From the NCBI GenBank assembly GCA_001642005.1, contig LWCA01000397.1, positions 1-28,892 of the forward strand: DNA of 28,892 nucleotides. The letters run 5' to 3'. The position numbers and the translations under genes were made by a program. The stretch comes from Intoshia linei. Its lineage: Eukaryota; Orthonectida; Rhopaluridae. The notes under the pieces are model-generated. The model was given only the letters and a program-made list of their open reading frames with translations, was not told the origin of the DNA and ran no database searches. Each line of letters opens with the position of its first letter. The stretch's first letter is position 1. Below are positions 21,501 to 28,892 of this stretch, piece after piece.

Positions 21501-21953
21501 TCGTTATCAGACGTAGTAACACTATTTTTATCGTCCAAAAGAATATTGATCAAACCATCGACAATTTCGGACTCTACGGAAGAAGATTGATTAAATGAAA
21601 TATTTGTGTTGTTTTTGTATTTTTCTGTAATATATTTATGGTTTTTTGGTGTTTCTACTTTTGTTGGTGATGTAGGAAATTTTTTTATATGGTCCTTATC
21701 GAGTCGTGATCCGTTTTCTAATTAAAAATATTAGAATTAAATATTATTTCAAACCATCGCTGCTCACAAATGTGATTTTTTTCTTCATGAGTTTGAAAAA
21801 ATTTGGCATTTTTCTATCCTTTTGATTCACGGTATTAGAATTAAATTCATCAACTGGAAAACTGTCTAATCTCTAATCGATATCAAACGAGTATGAATAC
21901 AAACCTGTTTTTTCACTGAATTTTTTTTCTTTCTTCAAAAATAATCGCCACAT
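18574..21953 (-). CDS. PHACTR-family phosphatase-and-actin regulator, 7 exons, 297 aa
   Basis: PHACTR proteins bind G-actin through RPEL motifs and PP1 through a C-terminal segment. Exons in transcript order: 21953-21905, 21865-21755, 21717-21486, 19181-19023, 18987-18879, 18844-18707, 18669-18574; phases agree, total 894 nt. The C-terminal half is unmistakable: RPEL KLSIRPTQFELAEKNII (185-201), RPEL LSHRPSVIEL (221-230), the PP1-binding string IIKF / YIEV / YDR / KPW (235-258) and KPWTRLTSDDK followed by an RRELNEYKS helix. An upstream motif (about 155-180) looks like an RPEL with RV in place of RP. The N-terminal three exons (basic start MWRLFLKKEKKF, Ser/Asn-rich linker) show no domain. 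They are joined because exon 3 ends CAC GA|gtaaat in phase 2, matching exon 4. The alternative is a separate small gene ending with TAA at 21482. No N-terminal RPEL is seen, and the protein is about half the length of vertebrate PHACTRs. Confidence is about 0.93 for the C-terminal exons and 0.6 for the join. Confidence 0.8.
19590..19863 (+). mobile_element. hAT-type non-autonomous repeat, copy C (5' truncated)
   Basis: It begins mid-element at AACCCAAAGCCTAGACAACT, continues through CTACCATTAATAAAATTT and the right-end block TTGAAATGGGGTCCG, and finishes at the terminus ATTTGAATCGGGAATCACTG (to 19863). It supplies the 3' half that copies A and D lack. Confidence 0.68.
20205..20335 (-). repeat. 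Dispersed repeat R2, copy 2 (reversed)
   Basis: CCCGAAAATGAAAAATAAAC (about 20254) with upstream AGAGCCAAACC and downstream TAGTGTCATG is the reverse complement of the segment at 4635-4760. Confidence 0.5.
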
Positions 21954-22346
21954 TCAACAAAATTATAAGGTATCAATTTCAAAATTTTATATTTTGTAAA
22001 TTTATGCGTGTCTTCAATCTCATTAAAATTATAAATATCTATACGTTGAAGCTTGCATAATGTAAATAGTAATATGAACTTTTTTTATTGTTATTGTTAA
22101 TAAAAAGTACAATTTGTAATTCAATTACAAAATTTAATCGATGCCCATTCTGGTATGTAAAATTATGATACAAATAATTAAAATAAAAATAAACAACTAT
22201 ATTTGTTATTTTGCTGCGTCACTAATCATTATAAAATTGATATGAATCTTATATTTTCATAGTAAGATTTAATGTAAAACATGCATTAGTATTGATGGAA
22301 ATGTATAAGGCCTACTTAAAAGTTTTCTTGTATCGTAATCTATAAT
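21954..22346. other. Gap between ALDH stop and PHACTR start
   Basis: About 390 bp on the same (minus) coding strand, which must hold the ALDH 3' UTR and the PHACTR promoter and 5' UTR. Minus-strand open frames of about 40 codons occur here, but they have no family resemblance and do not join in phase to a neighbour. No canonical AATAAA lies close to the ALDH stop; one occurs near 22084 on the minus strand. Confidence 0.5.
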
Positions 22347-28638
<6,292 letters not shown>

Positions 28639-28892
28639 CTAAAATATAAAGTGTATAATATATTTCATGTTATAACAATATAATCAAACACCATTATGAT
28701 TATTATTGTATTTGAGTGCCCATCAAATGTTAATTTTAAAGGGTTTAAAACAGTGTTTCTCAACCTGTTTTTGGTATATCTAAATATTATTATATCTGCG
28801 GAATTTATCTTGTTAAATCAAAAAGAAAGTACGATATGAACAATAATAATCTCATCAATGCATATGAGCGTAAATTTTTCATTTCCCCAATA
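28639..28892. mobile_element. Upstream ALDH intron segment with a hAT left terminus at the window edge
   Basis: CAGTGTTTCTCAACCTG (from 28751) is a classic hAT-type terminus; the element would extend past the window. No ALDH N-terminal exon is visible in 28639-28892, so the next upstream exon lies outside. Confidence 0.5.

Noticed and set aside
22000-22140. Minus-strand frames between ALDH and PHACTR (about 40 codons each)
   Set aside because: Open by chance in AT-rich DNA; no domain, and no donor/acceptor pairing in a matching phase with the neighbours.

Overview
The window is very AT-rich eukaryotic DNA carrying four intron-rich protein genes. I rebuilt them by hand from exon homology, GT-AG boundaries and phase agreement. 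All use the standard genetic code. The gene content (a novel-type protein kinase C with tandem C1 domains, a DUSP-USP deubiquitinase, a PHACTR-family actin/PP1 regulator and a class 1/2 aldehyde dehydrogenase) points to a metazoan; PHACTR in particular is an animal family. Most introns are only 34-58 nt, while a minority are 0.3-3 kb and full of transposon debris. That mix suggests a derived, compact-gene animal such as an orthonectid, dicyemid or myxozoan. This placement is an inference.

Layout. 1-1073: non-coding, with hairpins. 1074-11873 (+): complete novel PKC, 17 exons, 688 aa. 11874-12876: intergenic. 12877-18498 (+): complete DUSP-UBL-USP ubiquitin protease, 19 exons, 775 aa (762 if a 39-nt in-frame intron is removed). 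18574-21953 (-): PHACTR-like gene, 7 exons, 297 aa; the C-terminal four exons are firm and the N-terminal three are joined by phase and context. It converges tail-to-tail on the USP gene with 75 bp between stop codons. 22347-28638 (-): aldehyde dehydrogenase, 10 exons, 395 aa visible, with its 5' end beyond the window.

Mobile DNA. The long introns hold a Merlin (IS1016/ISXO2-type) element with recognisable transposase pieces and inverted termini, a Tc1/mariner-type transposase fossil, a pogo-like MITE with TA flanks, a piggyBac-like MITE with a TTAA flank, several hAT-type termini (CAGTGGTTCCC... and CAGGGATTGG...), and a dispersed non-coding repeat (called R1 here) in introns of three genes. 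One hAT-type element is nested inside an R1 copy.

How the genes relate. There is no operon or pathway cluster. PKC, PHACTR and USP are separate signalling, cytoskeletal and ubiquitin functions and ALDH is metabolic; neighbourhood alone gives no reason to link them. I found no convincing new multi-gene system. The most distinctive features are the micro-introns with many GTT donors, the conventional-type Tyr in the PKC C1B domain, the reduced PHACTR, and the layered transposon record.
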